From the NCBI GenBank assembly GCA_002007745.1, contig CP019882.1:744001-808000 (forward strand): a stretch of DNA of 64,000 nucleotides. Direction: 5' to 3'. The position numbers and the translations under genes were made by a program. Origin of the DNA: Mycolicibacterium litorale (lineage in GTDB: Bacteria; Actinomycetota; Actinomycetes; Mycobacteriales; Mycobacteriaceae). Below are positions 63,564-64,000 of the stretch, piece after piece. A model generated the notes under the pieces. That model worked only from the letters and a program-made list of their open reading frames with translations, had not been told where the DNA came from and did no database searches. The stretch's first letter is position 1; each line of letters begins with the position of its first letter.

Positions 63564-64000
63564 ATGGCTGAGAACCCGAACGTCGAAGACCTGAAGGCCC
63601 CGCTGCTCGCCGCAGTCGGCGCTGCCGATCTGGCCCTGGCCACCGTCAACGAGATCGTGGCCACCCTGCGTGAGCGCGCCGGTGAGGCCCGCACCGAGGC
63701 GACCACCCGCGTCGAAGAGCGCCGCGCCGCGCTGAACAAGCTGCAGGAAGACCTGCCGCAGCGCGCCGAGGAGCTGCGCGGCCGGCTGTCCACCGAAGAG
63801 CTGCGCAAGGCCGCCGAGGGTTATGTCGAGACCGCCACCGCGACCTACAACAGCCTGGTCGAGCGCGGCGAGGCCGCCCTGGAGCGGCTGCGCAACCAGC
63901 CCGAGCTCAAGGAAGTGGCTTCCCGCGCCGAGGGCTATGTGGACCAGGCCGTCGAGCTGACCCAGGAAGCACTGGGCAATGTGTCCTCGCAGACCCGCGC
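63564..64000 (+). CDS. hbhA: Heparin-binding hemagglutinin, 3' partial
   Basis: The window ends within this gene; 145 codons are present. The N-terminal sequence ([42 protein letters not shown]) and the long coiled-coil heptad region after it identify HbhA, a surface adhesin that binds heparan sulfate through a Lys-rich C-terminus (outside the window). AAGGAG lies nine bases before ATG 63564. Charge-rich helical sequence continues to the edge without a stop. Confidence 0.95.
   Translation, partial: MAENPNVEDLKAPLLAAVGAADLALATVNEIVATLRERAGEARTEATTRVEERRAALNKLQEDLPQRAEELRGRLSTEELRKAAEGYVETATATYNSLVERGEAALERLRNQPELKEVASRAEGYVDQAVELTQEALGNVSSQTR

Overview
The window is high-GC actinobacterial DNA from a mycobacterium, most likely an environmental or rapidly growing Mycolicibacterium-type species. 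The evidence is gene content and order. From memory, two long blocks follow the M. tuberculosis H37Rv order: xthA, GNAT, def, DUF3263 gene, LytR_C protein, sodC, ybdK-like ligase, Lon-N gene, AAA ATPase, pssA, psd, moeA, SDR and groEL2 (Rv0427c-Rv0440), then prolyl oligopeptidase, DUF779 gene, two membrane proteins, lpdC, ramB, thioesterase, aceA, fadB2, umaA, TetR, DUF445, XRE regulator and hbhA (Rv0457c-Rv0475). HbhA, a UmaA-type mycolate methyltransferase and the [14 protein letters not shown] GroEL2 support a mycobacterium. Family and synteny statements are recalled, not searched.

Layout. 1-3.1 kb: the 3' part of a DHA2-type MFS exporter whose stop codon lies in the 6-bp target duplication of an IS481-family element. 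3.2-10.8 kb: oxidoreductase, exonuclease III, acetyltransferase, peptide deformylase, small conserved proteins, SodC, carboxylate-amine ligase, lipoprotein and Lon-N protein. 10.8-17.9 kb: a tightly overlapping Mrp (MnhABCDEFG) Na+/H+ antiporter operon ending in a SAM methyltransferase; mnhD is frameshifted. 18-24.5 kb: AAA ATPase, phosphatidylserine synthase and decarboxylase, MoeA and a frameshifted SDR. 24.6-29.9 kb: HAD hydrolase, a 36-bp tandem repeat, SRPBCC protein, SF2 helicase, cupin, and a second SDR divergent from a TetR regulator with paired operators. 29.9-31.7 kb: two CIRCE operators, groEL2 and its terminator.

31.7-42.8 kb is accessory in character. A nuclease-like gene is flanked by inverted copies of a palindrome. 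It is followed by an amidohydrolase, VOC, DinB and PAP2 genes, a Tyr-rich exported protein, PPK2 and a frameshifted membrane protein. Then comes a lower-GC locus with a large helical protein ending in a glycine-rich hydrophobic tail, an overlapping six-TM membrane gene, a degenerate relative of that gene, and a DUF2563-type small protein. This looks like an ESX-type substrate or toxin/immunity module.

42.9-64 kb returns to conserved order, with an acetoin/2,3-butanediol dehydrogenase pair and AcoR-like regulator inserted between the peptidase and the DUF779 gene. It continues with lpdC, glyoxylate-shunt regulation (ramB and aceA, with a RamB-like site upstream of aceA), fadB2, a mycolate methyltransferase, a second PPK2, a TetR/DUF445 divergent pair, an XRE regulator and the start of hbhA.

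Four genes (the IS transposase, mnhD, the first SDR and a membrane protein at 39.2 kb) each lack exactly one base in a short G/C run. The shared pattern suggests homopolymer errors in the assembly at least as strongly as real gene decay.
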